From an uncultured Clostridia bacterium (lineage in GTDB: Bacteria; Bacillota; Clostridia; Christensenellales; Aristaeellaceae), in contig CALCTW010000119.1 in the NCBI GenBank assembly GCA_937907055.1, positions 1 through 24,291 on the forward strand: 24,291 nucleotides of DNA, in the 5' to 3' direction. The position numbers were made by a program, and so were the translations under genes. Positions 6,789 through 14,975 of this stretch are shown here, one piece after another (position 1 is the first letter of the stretch; every line of letters starts with the position of its first letter). A model generated the notes under the pieces. It worked only from the letters and a program-made list of their open reading frames with translations. It was not told where the DNA came from and searched no databases.

Positions 6789-8021
6789 TCAGCGCTTATC
6801 CTTGTCGATAAACTCCAGTGAGATCATACTGAGCAGCGCGAACAGGCAGATGAATCCGATCAGCGGCATCCAGTTATTCCAGATCACCTCGGTACTCCGG
6901 GCGTAAGCCTCGTTGTACATCGCCTTCGCGGACGCGTTCTGAATATATTCCTGCAGCTTGGTGCGGCCCACCGCGTCCATCACATCCCCCACACGGAAGT
7001 GATAATGGATGCTCTGATTGCCAAGATCCTGCACAGGCTCAAGCCCCAGGATCAGATCGATCACATCCCCGGCCTTGACGCGGATGACATTCTCCTCCTC
7101 CGCGTTTTCCGTCGCGGGGGCGGTTGTCTGGGCATTCTGTCCGGCCGGCTCCGTCTCCGTTTCCGTCACGCCGAACAACTCATCCAGCCGGATCACATAT
7201 TCCTTTTCGCGCGCTTCCTTAAACAGTCCTTCGTCGTTGCCGGCAAGATCCAGCAGCATGCCCACGGAGAGGTCTCCGTCCACCACACTGTTCTCCATCT
7301 TGACCAGCGTGGTCCAGCCGGTGGTCATGGGCAGGTTGTTATAATCAGCCTGCGCGGTGATCGCGGTCAGACCGTAGTTGCTGATCGTCAGGGTGCTGAT
7401 ATTCTTCGCCCACGCCGGAAGCGGGATCACGCTTCCGCTGAAGACCAGCTGGAAGATGAGCAGGAACGGCATAACCGTCATGGCCGTCGTGGTGCTGTGC
7501 GCGATACTGGAAACGAACAGCGACAGCATATCCGAAGCGTAGGAGATCAGGAACACCGTGATGCCGATGTCCAGGATCATCCAGGGGGTCATAAAGCCTT
7601 TATCCGGGAACTTCACCCCCACGATCTTGCAGACATACATGGTGATGGCCGCCTGCGCCAGGCACAGGAGCGCCTGATAGATCATGCTGCTGATGACATA
7701 GCTGGTGATGTGCATACCGCCGCGATGCTCGCGCTTGATGATATTTCTCTCGCGGCAGATGACCTGAATGGAGTTGAAGCAGCCGTTCCAGATGGCCACA
7801 CAGGCCATCGCGAACGCGCTGAGCAGAGTGCCCTCCATGGTGATAAAGAAATGCCTGCGGATCACCATGGATACCAGGGCGGCAATGATGCCTGCCATGG
7901 GCAGCACCTTCCAGTCACTGACGTACAGGAAGCTGCGCAGCTGCTTTCCCAGATAGATCGGGATCTGGTGCAGCCGTCCGCGGTGATGCAGTTTCGTATG
8001 CATCATCTTCTGATCAGGCAT
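6789..8021 (-). CDS. ABC-2-type transporter permease
   Basis: This 410-residue integral membrane protein is the likely partner of the ATPase encoded immediately upstream. Hydrophobic segments lie near residues 38-57, 62-85, 105-132, 145-172 and 180-203, plus a last one near 382-402, the six-span plan of ABC-2/ABCG permeases. Between the fifth and sixth spans is an unusually long polar region (about 205-380). It includes a low-complexity acidic/Thr linker (ETETEPAGQNAQTTAPATEN) and probably faces outside, like the large ABCG extracellular loop. The start at 8021 overlaps the ATPase stop by 8 nt and has a GGGAGG site inside that gene, so translation is coupled. The substrate is unknown; export of a lipid, peptide or polymer is more likely than import because there is no binding protein. 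Confidence 0.88.
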   Translation of the reverse strand: MPDQKMMHTKLHHRGRLHQIPIYLGKQLRSFLYVSDWKVLPMAGIIAALVSMVIRRHFFITMEGTLLSAFAMACVAIWNGCFNSIQVICRERNIIKREHRGGMHITSYVISSMIYQALLCLAQAAITMYVCKIVGVKFPDKGFMTPWMILDIGITVFLISYASDMLSLFVSSIAHSTTTAMTVMPFLLIFQLVFSGSVIPLPAWAKNISTLTISNYGLTAITAQADYNNLPMTTGWTTLVKMENSVVDGDLSVGMLLDLAGNDEGLFKEAREKEYVIRLDELFGVTETETEPAGQNAQTTAPATENAEEENVIRVKAGDVIDLILGLEPVQDLGNQSIHYHFRVGDVMDAVGRTKLQEYIQNASAKAMYNEAYARSTEVIWNNWMPLIGFICLFALLSMISLEFIDKDKR

Positions 8022-9375
8022 TCTGAGTCACCTCCCTCGTGGCAAATTTCTCAATGAACTCATCCGCGCGGCCCTCGCCGCCTTCCTCCTCACGATTGAT
8101 GCAGCGCACGATGTGCTCCATGCTGTCCTTATCGAAGAAGGTCCTCGCCTCGCTGATGCTGCCGTAGTAAGCCAGCCGTCCGGTGCGGTTCTTGTCCTTG
8201 GCCAGTACGATCACATCATCGAACAGGTCGATCACGCGGTCCGGCGTATGGGTGATCACAATGATGATCTTGCCCTGATCGGCGATCATCCGCAGCTGCT
8301 GCATCAGTTCGCGCGCCATCACGCCGTCAAGACCGCTGTCCGGTTCATCCAGAATAAACAAAGAGGGATTGTTCAAAAATTCGAGCGCGATCGACAGACG
8401 CTTGCGCTGACCGCCGGAAAGCTTGGAGACCATGCTGCCGGAAACGGGCGTAAGGCCGAAGATATTCATCACGGCATCCACGCGTTCACGGCGCTTGGCG
8501 CCGTTGAACTCGCTGGGCAGACGAAGTGTCGCCGCGTCCATCAGCGTGTGATACACCGTATCGTTGCCGCGCATCAGATCCTGCTGCGGCACAAAACCGA
8601 TATCATACTGCATCCGCTTGTACTCCTGATACACGTTTCCGCCGTTCAGGTATACCTCGGCATTCGCCTTTTCATAGCCGTTGATCGCGTTCAGCAGCGT
8701 GGTCTTACCGGCGCCGCTTCCGCCAAGCAGAAGCACCATGCTGCCGGGCTTGATATACATATGCACATCCCGCAGCAGCGTCTTTTTTGAAAACCATTCC
8801 TTCGCGGTGCGGTCCTTCAGGTTGAGCGTCAGGCCCTCCTCCATCACGGCCGCGCTGCCGGAAGAGAAAAACTGCGTGACCGCTTCATCCATGTCCTCCA
8901 CCTTCCACCGCGGCTGGTTCTTCTTATTCAGACCCCAGTAGAGCAGGACCACCTGAGAAAGGATCATGTAGGGAATGATCCAATACTTTTTCTTATTGAA
9001 AAGCGAGCACAATCCGAACGCGATACGGACCCGGTATACAAGACTGATCAGGAAGAACGGCAGCGCGATCGCGGCCAGCATGACAGCGATACTATCGTTA
9101 TAAACGGCAGCACGGGTCACAAAAACGACTTCCGCGATCGTGAGCAGACGCTCGATAAAGCTGATCACGTGCATTGCCCGGCCTTCCGATTCACGCGCCG
9201 CGCATTTACCGCGCACGTACTCAGAATAGCACGGGATCAGAGCGTACCAGGGCTTTGTGCCGCATTTTTTGAAGAGCGTCCACAAGCCTGCACGTTCGAT
9301 AATATCAAGTACGATGTTGACCCAGAAAGTTTCGTTAAAAATCAGGATCAGGATAATATCAAGCGCCATTTCCAT
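8014..9375 (-). CDS. ABCG-like ATPase with N-terminal membrane domain
   Basis: This 453-residue protein has two parts. Residues 1-150 hold about four hydrophobic spans with a LFKKCGTKPWYALIPCYSEY segment, close to the DUF5684-type pattern (aromatic-rich 'W.ALIP.YN.Y') of small membrane proteins. Residues 175-420 are an ABC nucleotide-binding domain: Walker A GGSGAGKTT (218-226), Q-loop near VPQQD, signature LSGGQRKR (319-326), Walker B LFILDEP (339-345), D-loop SGLD, switch His376. The signature and RLSIALEFL continuation resemble the ABCG/eye-pigment precursor subfamily. A membrane domain fused N-terminally to the ATPase, instead of the usual C-terminal permease, is unusual. The ATG at 9375 has a modest AAAGGG site; ATG 9369 is an alternative. 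It is the first gene of the operon. Confidence 0.9.
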   Translation of the reverse strand: MEMALDIILILIFNETFWVNIVLDIIERAGLWTLFKKCGTKPWYALIPCYSEYVRGKCAARESEGRAMHVISFIERLLTIAEVVFVTRAAVYNDSIAVMLAAIALPFFLISLVYRVRIAFGLCSLFNKKKYWIIPYMILSQVVLLYWGLNKKNQPRWKVEDMDEAVTQFFSSGSAAVMEEGLTLNLKDRTAKEWFSKKTLLRDVHMYIKPGSMVLLLGGSGAGKTTLLNAINGYEKANAEVYLNGGNVYQEYKRMQYDIGFVPQQDLMRGNDTVYHTLMDAATLRLPSEFNGAKRRERVDAVMNIFGLTPVSGSMVSKLSGGQRKRLSIALEFLNNPSLFILDEPDSGLDGVMARELMQQLRMIADQGKIIIVITHTPDRVIDLFDDVIVLAKDKNRTGRLAYYGSISEARTFFDKDSMEHIVRCINREEEGGEGRADEFIEKFATREVTQNA

Positions 9376-9472
9376 ATCTGTTCAATCCCTTTCTTCTGTT
9401 TGTCGGGGACCTGTCCGCGGATCACATTCTGCCCATTCCTTCAGGCAGCCTGACATCTGCATATATACATCT

Positions 9473-9501
9473 ATTATATAGGGAAAGCTTGAAAAACACA
9501 A
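9473..9501 (-). promoter_or_regulatory. Promoter of the ABC operon
   Basis: On the minus strand, TTGTGT (9501-9496), a 17-bp spacer and a perfect TATAAT (9478-9473) lie about 98 nt before the ATPase start. The -35 matches only moderately. The stretch 9376-9747 holds this promoter and the divergent one at 9678; nothing else was recognised in it. Confidence 0.5.
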
Positions 9502-9677
9502 ACAAAATTAACTGTTTCATAAGAGAAATTCAATTTTTGAACCGTCTCCGGCCTGTTTGGGGGACCTCCGGCTCCTCCGTCGGCAGCACGCGGGCTGTCC
9601 GCCGGGCGCGAAGTGTCTTCCGTCATCATTTTTTACACATGAACGCGTCTCCCCTCATGGAAAAGGAGCGCCGTCTG

Positions 9678-9686
9678 TGTTATAAT
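9678..9686 (+). promoter_or_regulatory. Extended -10 promoter for the small hypothetical gene
   Basis: TGTTATAAT is an extended -10 with a perfect TATAAT at 9681-9686. It lies about 55 nt before the start at 9748. No strong -35 is seen at 17 bp. Confidence 0.55.
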
Positions 9687-9747
9687 CAGTTCAGCAAAAG
9701 TGTTCACAGTCCGTCAGCCCGTTTTAAACGGCAAAAAGGAGATCATC

Positions 9748-10050
9748 ATGAATCAGCACGAACCCGCTTTCACCATCCTCGCGCATGATACCCCGTTCGT
9801 CTTTTCTTTGAAGGACCGGGATGCCGCCTGGTACGCGTTCGATCACGCGTCTGCCGTCTGCGGGGGCAAAACGCTTCTCCTGAACGCCGACCGCGAGGTC
9901 TACGCCAGCCTGAAGGAGCCGGACGGGCGTGTCTTTTACGGCATCATCGGGGAAGATGAAGACGATTCGATCCCGGATAATTTCCCGATCGACCCGAGAA
10001 CCGTCTACCGTTTCTATGATCATCCCGAAACGGAGGAATTCTATCTCTGA
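9748..10050 (+). CDS. Small hypothetical acidic protein
   Basis: This 100-residue protein has no recognised family, signal peptide or membrane span. The ATG at 9748 is chosen because AAAAAGGAGATCATC stands directly before it; a longer in-frame start at 9700 lacks such a site and lies only 14 nt after the -10. The product is acidic and aromatic-rich, with an alternating strand pattern and an IGEDEDDSIPDNF stretch. The gene has its own extended -10 promoter and a textbook terminator, so it is a monocistronic unit between two opposite-strand operons. Its role is unknown. Confidence 0.8.
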   Translation: MNQHEPAFTILAHDTPFVFSLKDRDAAWYAFDHASAVCGGKTLLLNADREVYASLKEPDGRVFYGIIGEDEDDSIPDNFPIDPRTVYRFYDHPETEEFYL

Positions 10051-10068
10051 ATCCCCGTGCCCCATCGC

Positions 10069-10104
10069 AAAGAGGACAGTTCATCCGACCTGTCCTCTTT
10101 TTTT
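10069..10104 (+). terminator. Intrinsic terminator
   Basis: A perfect 11-bp stem, AAAGAGGACAG/CTGTCCTCTTT (10069-10079, 10090-10100), with a 10-nt loop runs into seven T residues (10098-10104). It ends the transcript of the gene at 9748. Confidence 0.9.
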
Positions 10105-10123
10105 GATATCTCCGCGCGCCGCC

Positions 10124-10642
10124 TCATTTTCCGGCGGTCTTTTTTGTCTCCGCCCACACCCGGATCCGCTCTTCCGTCTCTTCCGTGATCACGCCGCCGT
10201 TTGCGATCGCGACCGCGCGGGATGCCGCGTTATCCGCGTGAATGGTCAGCAGCGCCCGGTCGATCCCAAATGCCGCGGCCTTCTCCAGCAGCAGCCGCAG
10301 CAACTCCTTCCCGTAGCCTCTTCCGCGATACATGGGCGCGATGCCATAGCCGATATGTCCGCCGCTCTTTTGCAGGGCATCCGTCAGAAAATGCCGCACA
10401 TTGCCGAATCCCACCGGGATCCCGTCCGCGTAAAGCCAGTAGGTGGCGGAAGGCACCTTCCACCCGTCCACCAGCCCTTCCTGCACGGCTTCCGCCTCTT
10501 TCGCCTTCAGCCATGCCTTGAATTCCTCAAATGAAAGACCGTTCGCGTTATTGATCAGTCCGTTCTCGTTCTTTGGCATCGACTGCAGCAGTTCATAGAT
10601 CTCCTGCCCGTCTGCCCCGGACAATTGTCTTAATTCCAGCAT
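10124..10642 (-). CDS. GNAT-family N-acetyltransferase
   Basis: This 172-residue acetyl-CoA-dependent acetyltransferase of unknown substrate shows the acetyl-CoA pyrophosphate loop in RGRGYGKELLRLLLEKA. The preceding IGYGIAP strand and the later LTIHADNAASRAVAIANGG segment are typical of the RimJ/RimL-like 'N.AS..va.knGF' end. The start is placed at ATG 10642, with GGAG about 11 nt upstream, because MLELRQLSGADG is a normal GNAT beginning. An in-frame GTG at 10687 would add 15 residues but has no ribosome binding site. The gene is monocistronic with its own promoter. Antibiotic or ribosomal-protein acetylation cannot be told apart from sequence. Confidence 0.88.
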   Translation of the reverse strand: MLELRQLSGADGQEIYELLQSMPKNENGLINNANGLSFEEFKAWLKAKEAEAVQEGLVDGWKVPSATYWLYADGIPVGFGNVRHFLTDALQKSGGHIGYGIAPMYRGRGYGKELLRLLLEKAAAFGIDRALLTIHADNAASRAVAIANGGVITEETEERIRVWAETKKTAGK

Positions 10643-10712
10643 CCCGTTTTCATCTCCGTTTATCCCGCGCGTGTCCGGATCCGTCACTGATTCGGTTTTA
10701 ACAGGTGGATTG

Positions 10713-10742
10713 ATTATATCACAGAACGCCCCTCATTCACAA
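10713..10742 (-). promoter_or_regulatory. Promoter of the GNAT gene
   Basis: On the minus strand, TTGTGA (10742-10737), an 18-bp spacer and TATAAT (10718-10713), with TG one base upstream (TGATATAAT), form a combined -35 and extended -10. The start is near 10706, leaving a leader of about 64 nt to ATG 10642. Confidence 0.65.
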
Positions 10743-10746
10743 GTTA

Positions 10747-10774
10747 AGGCCTTCTGCTTTTAAGCAAAAGGCCT
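10747..10774 (-). terminator. Hairpin terminator after the ECF S-component gene
   Basis: The stem AGGCCTTtTGCTT/AAGCAgAAGGCCT (one mismatch, 2-nt loop) lies 41 nt after the stop of the ECF gene. On the minus strand it is followed only by TAACTT, so the T run is weak. It directly abuts the -35 of the GNAT promoter. Confidence 0.55.
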
Positions 10775-10814
10775 CATATATCAACATTCTACCTTCCGAT
10801 ATTCCAAATACCGC

Positions 10815-11402
10815 TTATTCTCGGGTCATCATCCGGTCCATCGGAGAAAGCTTCGCTTTTTCAAGCGCCAACACGATGACCGGTACGATCAGCAGATGCA
10901 GCACCGCGCCGACCGCCGTTTTCACAAAGTACCCGCTGACAAACAGCTCAAACGAATAGCTTGCCCCATTCAGTCCCAGCACACAGGCCTTGACGATCCC
11001 GCCGGCGATACGGCCGACCGTCATCGCGATCAGCATGGCTGCCAGCATCGCCGGCAGATGCCCCAGCCGCTTTGCACGGATCAGCTTCCTGAACAAAGCA
11101 TACATCAGACCGGTCAGCAGACCGTAGACCGCCATCTCCGCCGCCATCGGGATCGCGTTCAGGATCGGCGGGAAGCTGAAGAAGGCGGATCGTGTGAGCG
11201 GCAGGATGATCCCCAGCGCCATTCCCCACTGCCATCCGCAGGTCAGGCCGCAGATCAGCACCGGTATATGCAGCGGGCTCAGGCTCTGCCCCAGCACCTG
11301 CACCTGTCCGATCAGAAACGGCAATACATATCCGACCGCCAGCAGGATCGCGGTGATCAGCATTTTGAGCAGTTGATTGTTTTTCTTACTGTTATTCATC
11401 AT
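10815..11402 (-). CDS. ECF transporter S component
   Basis: This 195-residue membrane protein has about six hydrophobic segments and a basic N-terminus, the size and layout of the substrate-binding S subunit of energy-coupling-factor vitamin importers (ECF_trnsprt-type). LSPLHIPVLICGLTCGWQWG followed by a Pro-rich loop (FFSFPPILNAIPMA) is characteristic of the family. It starts 4 nt after the larC stop, so the two genes are cotranscribed. The shared EcfA/EcfT module is not in this window and would be supplied from elsewhere. Because LarC makes a nickel cofactor from a nicotinate-derived precursor, nicotinate or a related pyridine is one possible substrate. That is inference from linkage only. 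Confidence 0.85.
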   Translation of the reverse strand: MMNNSKKNNQLLKMLITAILLAVGYVLPFLIGQVQVLGQSLSPLHIPVLICGLTCGWQWGMALGIILPLTRSAFFSFPPILNAIPMAAEMAVYGLLTGLMYALFRKLIRAKRLGHLPAMLAAMLIAMTVGRIAGGIVKACVLGLNGASYSFELFVSGYFVKTAVGAVLHLLIVPVIVLALEKAKLSPMDRMMTRE

Positions 11403-11406
11403 CGCT

Positions 11407-12744
11407 TTATTCCTGTTTCAAAGCATCAATGATCTGATACAGAGACGCGCCGTTCTCCTTCGCCGCGCGCGCGATGTCCTCATATTCCGGCTTGGCCTTC
11501 TCGATCCCGTAGCCGGCCGCACGCTTATAACGGACAGGGCCGTAAGCCGTCTGCACAGTCTCCATGGAACGCTGCAGCACATAGCGGCTGCAATCCTGAC
11601 GGCGAACGCCCAGCGTGGTCGTATGCTTCAGCATCAAGCGCGCCAGCGCGTCCGCGTCTTCAGGACGGCAGATCACATTCAGCATCACGCCGGGGCGGTT
11701 CTTCTTCATTCCGATCGGTGTGGTATACACATCGCGCGCGCCGTTATCAAACAGGATCTCCATCGCGAAGCCCAGCGCTTCGCCGGTCATATCGTCCAGG
11801 TTGCATTCCAGGCGCGTGATCTCCTCGCGCTTTCCTTCGGTCTCGCCCAGGAAGGAACGCACGCAATTGATCCGCTCAAAGTCCTTGGTCCCCATACCGT
11901 AGCCGATGGCCTGTGTCTTCATCACAGGGCGATCCCCGAAGGAGGCGGCGAAATGACGGAGAAGCGCCGCGCCGGTCGGCGTGCAAAGTTCTCCCTTCAC
12001 CTGTCCGCCATAGGTCGGGATATCCGTCAGGATCAGCGCGGTCGCGGGCGCGGGCACAGGCAGAATGCCGTGCGCGCAGCGTACAGCGCCGCTGCCGACA
12101 TGCACCGGTGAAGCCACGATCTCATCCGCCCCGATCTGCTCCATCAGCAGGCATACGCCCACCACGTCCGCCACAGCGTCCATGGTTCCCACCTCGTGAA
12201 AATGGATATCGCTGACGGGATGCCCGTGCACGCGGCTCTCCGCTTCCGCGATGATGCGGTAAACAGCCAGCGCGTCTTTCCGTACCTTTTCAGATACCGG
12301 CAGGCTGCCGATCATCGCCGTGATATCCGCCATGGAGGCGTGATGATGCGCGTGCGCGTGACCATGCTCATGGTCGTGGTCATGATGATGCTCGTGATCA
12401 TGATCATGATGATGCTCATGGTCATGGTCATGATGGTGTTCGTGATCATGGTCATGATGATGCTCATGGTCATGGTCATGATGATGTTCGTGATCATGGT
12501 CGTGATGATGCTCATGATCATGCACATCATCCGATACTTCCTCTTCGCCGCGGACGGTCACCCGCACATGGCTGCCGGTCACGCCGCATTTCACACTGGG
12601 TTCCAGCGTCACTTCCACGCCGGGCAGTCCCAGCGCGTTCATCTGCTTAATAAAAGCCTCCCGATCCGGGATCAGTTCCAGCAGGGACGCCATCAGCATA
12701 TCTCCGGCAGCCCCCATGTTGCATTCAAGATAAAGTGTTTTCAT
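11407..12744 (-). CDS. larC: Nickel-pincer cofactor biosynthesis protein LarC
   Basis: LarC inserts nickel into pyridinium-3,5-bisthiocarboxylic acid mononucleotide, the last step of the nickel-pincer cofactor used by lactate racemase LarA and related enzymes; the reaction uses CTP. The 445-residue protein begins with the family motif LYLECNMGAAGDMLMASLL, and has FHEVGTMDAVADVVG, ELCTPTGAALL, LECNLDDMTGE and KKNRPG. Residues 75-135 are an insert with 38 histidines in 61 residues, likely metal binding or storage. In Lactiplantibacillus plantarum larC is read through a programmed frameshift; here it is a single frame. No larA, larB or larE is present in the window. The start at 12744 has a GAGGT site, 12 nt after the TPR gene. 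Confidence 0.95.
   Translation of the reverse strand: MKTLYLECNMGAAGDMLMASLLELIPDREAFIKQMNALGLPGVEVTLEPSVKCGVTGSHVRVTVRGEEEVSDDVHDHEHHHDHDHEHHHDHDHEHHHDHDHEHHHDHDHEHHHDHDHEHHHDHDHEHGHAHAHHHASMADITAMIGSLPVSEKVRKDALAVYRIIAEAESRVHGHPVSDIHFHEVGTMDAVADVVGVCLLMEQIGADEIVASPVHVGSGAVRCAHGILPVPAPATALILTDIPTYGGQVKGELCTPTGAALLRHFAASFGDRPVMKTQAIGYGMGTKDFERINCVRSFLGETEGKREEITRLECNLDDMTGEALGFAMEILFDNGARDVYTTPIGMKKNRPGVMLNVICRPEDADALARLMLKHTTTLGVRRQDCSRYVLQRSMETVQTAYGPVRYKRAAGYGIEKAKPEYEDIARAAKENGASLYQIIDALKQE
12361..12522. repeat. 24-bp tandem repeat inside larC
   Basis: Six full 24-bp units plus a partial unit encode HDHDHEHH (the last ending HG). Units alternate between two DNA versions differing at ctcatgg/ttcgtga positions, giving a loose 48-bp higher-order period. 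Units are in frame, so gain or loss of copies would only change the length of the His/Asp tract. Confidence 0.92.
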
Positions 12745-12756
12745 GATATACCTCGT

Positions 12757-13566
12757 TTATTCGTTCTGGTTTTTATTTTTCAGCCGCAGATACTCCGTGT
12801 ATCCGCCAAGGAAAGAAAAACTGCCCCACAGTTCGCTGCAGGCGATCATCTGTTCCATGTAACGCGCCGCAAGCGCGGGTTCTGTCTTCTCAAACCACAC
12901 ATACATCGCGTGGGTGATACAGGTCCGGCTCAGCACATCCACTTCGGGTATCTTCCGGTCCAGCTCCTCCCGCGTCATTTTTCCCGTCGCGTAACGCACA
13001 AACAGGTCATACCCGATATGATGTCCAGGATCGACCGGCTTTACATAATCGTCCCAGTCGCTCCGTCCCTGCTTTCTCAGGCAGAGGATGGACCAGTACA
13101 GCGTGGCGACATACATTTCATCCCGGTCGCGGCTGAGCGGAAAGCAGCTGATGAACCAGTACCAGGCCTGTTCATACTGTCCCTGATAGAAAAAGCACAG
13201 TCCCAGCCGATAATGGATATCCAACTGATCCTCCGACCGTTCCAGACACCAGAAAAACTCCCGTGTTGCTTCTTCATGTTGCAGGGTCTTCATCAGGTTC
13301 AGTCCCAGCCTGCGATGCGCCGCGTAGTTTTCCGGTTCCATTTCCGTCACCCGGCGGCAGATGACCGCCGACTCGCGGTGGCGCTGCTGAAAGCTCAGGC
13401 ATTTCGCCAGAAGCAGCAGGTTCTCCGCTGTCGGTTCCTGCCCGGCCTTTGCCCGGGCGGCAGCCGTTTCCTCATCATCCGGGATCACGATTGCTTTGCC
13501 CAGCAGTTCTTTTTCCGGACAGGAGGATATTTTGCTGAACAGAGGGCCGTGATGATCGTTTGCCAT
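12757..13566 (-). CDS. TPR-repeat-like protein
   Basis: This 269-residue soluble protein looks like a short tetratricopeptide-repeat solenoid. From about residue 45 there are successive amphipathic helix pairs, for example ENLLLLAKCLSFQQRHRESA, then MEPENYAAHRRLGLNLMKTL and DIHYRLGLCFFYQGQYEQAW, with the Ala/Gly/Tyr spacing of TPRs. There is no signal peptide. It is the first gene of the TPR-larC-ECF unit, 12 nt upstream of larC. AAAAGGAG precedes the start, with a longer-than-usual 12-nt spacing. A chaperone or scaffold role in cofactor delivery is conceivable from position, but nothing in the sequence shows it. Confidence 0.82.
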   Translation of the reverse strand: MANDHHGPLFSKISSCPEKELLGKAIVIPDDEETAAARAKAGQEPTAENLLLLAKCLSFQQRHRESAVICRRVTEMEPENYAAHRRLGLNLMKTLQHEEATREFFWCLERSEDQLDIHYRLGLCFFYQGQYEQAWYWFISCFPLSRDRDEMYVATLYWSILCLRKQGRSDWDDYVKPVDPGHHIGYDLFVRYATGKMTREELDRKIPEVDVLSRTCITHAMYVWFEKTEPALAARYMEQMIACSELWGSFSFLGGYTEYLRLKNKNQNE

Positions 13567-13644
13567 ACCGTTGCCGTTCTCCTTTTCTTATCGTTTTGCA
13601 GGATCAGGAGTACAGACAGCAAGGATCCTTCCCCTTATACACTC

Positions 13645-13674
13645 ACTATATCATACAGCAAGAGATTCGTTCAA
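13645..13674 (-). promoter_or_regulatory. Putative promoter of the TPR-larC-ECF operon
   Basis: On the minus strand TTGAAC (13674-13669), an 18-bp spacer and TATAGT (13650-13645) lie about 80 nt before the start at 13566. The matches are 4/6 and 5/6, so it is plausible rather than certain. Confidence 0.4.
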
Positions 13675-13783
13675 TCCCGGCATCCTGCACAAAGATATCA
13701 AATAATCGCATAAATCCGTAAATATCCCCGCGCTCTGTCTGCCGTTTCTGCCCATGCCGGGCGTTTTTTACATTCGCGCGCGT

Positions 13784-14860
13784 TTAAAAGCGCTGCTCCG
13801 GATCCGCGCCGCGCCGTATCATGGCCGGGCAGGGATGGGTGTGTCCCGCGCTGAAAGCGCACCGCGGACAACTAAAGCAGGGCACGTACGGCGCGTCCTG
13901 CAGGATTGCTTCCGTGAAAGCCGGGTCTGCCAGCAGGCCGCAGCCCAGATCCACCGTATCGGTCAGATCATGCTCAAACATATAGCGCACCTTTTCCACC
14001 GTGCGAAGCCTGTTGACCACAGAGACCGGCACACGGCCCCTGAAATGCTCATGCATCTTCACGCCCAGCGCGGCCACGCGGTTGTACGGAAGCCCGTCAT
14101 CGTGTTCGATCTCATCCGGCGCGGCGATGCCGGAAGAGACCTGCAGATAATCACACCCGGCCGCCACATAGCATTCCGCGGTCGTGATCGCGTCCGCCAC
14201 CGTGGGATCACAGCCCGATACACGGGCGGAAATGATAAAATCCCGGCCGCAGGCTTCCCGGATCGCCGCGATGATCTCACTGCCGAAGCGCGCGCGCCTC
14301 TCCGCGTTGCCGCCGTAGGCGTCCGTCCGCTGATTGATCGCGGAAGCGAAGTCATTGATCAGATAGCTGTGGCAGCCATGCACCTGCACGCCGTCATAAC
14401 CTGCCGCCTTCGCGCGCAGGGCAGCATCCACAAACTGCTGACGGATCCGCGCGATATCCTCAAGGCTCAGCTCCGCCGCTTCCTGTTCACGCCACCGGAT
14501 CGCGGAGGGAGACGTCAGCGGCCCGCACTCCGGATGGGTGCTGATACCGCCGTGGTGGATCTGCGGGATCACCAGCGCGCCGTGACGATGCACGGCCTCC
14601 GCGAGCCTGCGGTGTCCCTCGATCTGCTCATCGCACCACAGTCCCAGCTGGGTGGGATGCAGCCGCGCCTCCGGGGCCACACAGGTGGCCTCCACCACGA
14701 TCAGGGCGCATCCGCGCGCCGCGCGCTCCTCATAGTGGCGCACAAATTCATCGGTTACCATGCCGTCCGGACCGGCGTAAAATTTAACGGTCGGCGCCAT
14801 GGTCACACGGTTGCGAAGGGTTTTTGTTCCGATCTGAATGGGAGAATGAACATCCGTCAT
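13784..14860 (-). CDS. Old Yellow Enzyme-type NADH:flavin oxidoreductase
   Basis: This 358-residue FMN-dependent TIM-barrel ene-reductase reduces activated C=C bonds with NAD(P)H. It shows QIHHGG (100-105), the HGCHSYL active-site segment (161-167; usually HGAHGYL), NQRTDAYGG (176-184) and a RARF end, all typical. The start is set at ATG 14860 because AGGAGGAGATTTTT precedes it; an upstream in-frame ATG at 14884 has no such site. The C-terminus carries PCFSCPRCAFSAGHTHPC, a cysteine cluster like the iron-sulfur ligands of 2-enoate reductases, but the FAD/NAD half of those large enzymes is absent. It is divergent from the tetR operon, so the same regulator may control it. The substrate is unknown. 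Confidence 0.92.
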   Translation of the reverse strand: MTDVHSPIQIGTKTLRNRVTMAPTVKFYAGPDGMVTDEFVRHYEERAARGCALIVVEATCVAPEARLHPTQLGLWCDEQIEGHRRLAEAVHRHGALVIPQIHHGGISTHPECGPLTSPSAIRWREQEAAELSLEDIARIRQQFVDAALRAKAAGYDGVQVHGCHSYLINDFASAINQRTDAYGGNAERRARFGSEIIAAIREACGRDFIISARVSGCDPTVADAITTAECYVAAGCDYLQVSSGIAAPDEIEHDDGLPYNRVAALGVKMHEHFRGRVPVSVVNRLRTVEKVRYMFEHDLTDTVDLGCGLLADPAFTEAILQDAPYVPCFSCPRCAFSAGHTHPCPAMIRRGADPEQRF

Positions 14861-14975
14861 AAAAATCTCCTCCTGTGAGCACATCCGGGCAAAGCCCCGG
14901 ATCGTCCTCTGTCTTGTTTTTTATTTTTTGAAACTGACCGCGTTTTTGATCCGCGGTCCATAGGCTCACAGGTCC

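Noticed and set aside
12340..12525. CRISPR array or regulatory repeat
   Set aside because: The repeat is within the larC frame, has no spacers and encodes a regular His/Asp tract.
13749..13770. Terminator GCCC-atgcc-GGGC plus T6
   Set aside because: The stem is only 4 bp and the T run faces the plus strand, where no gene ends.
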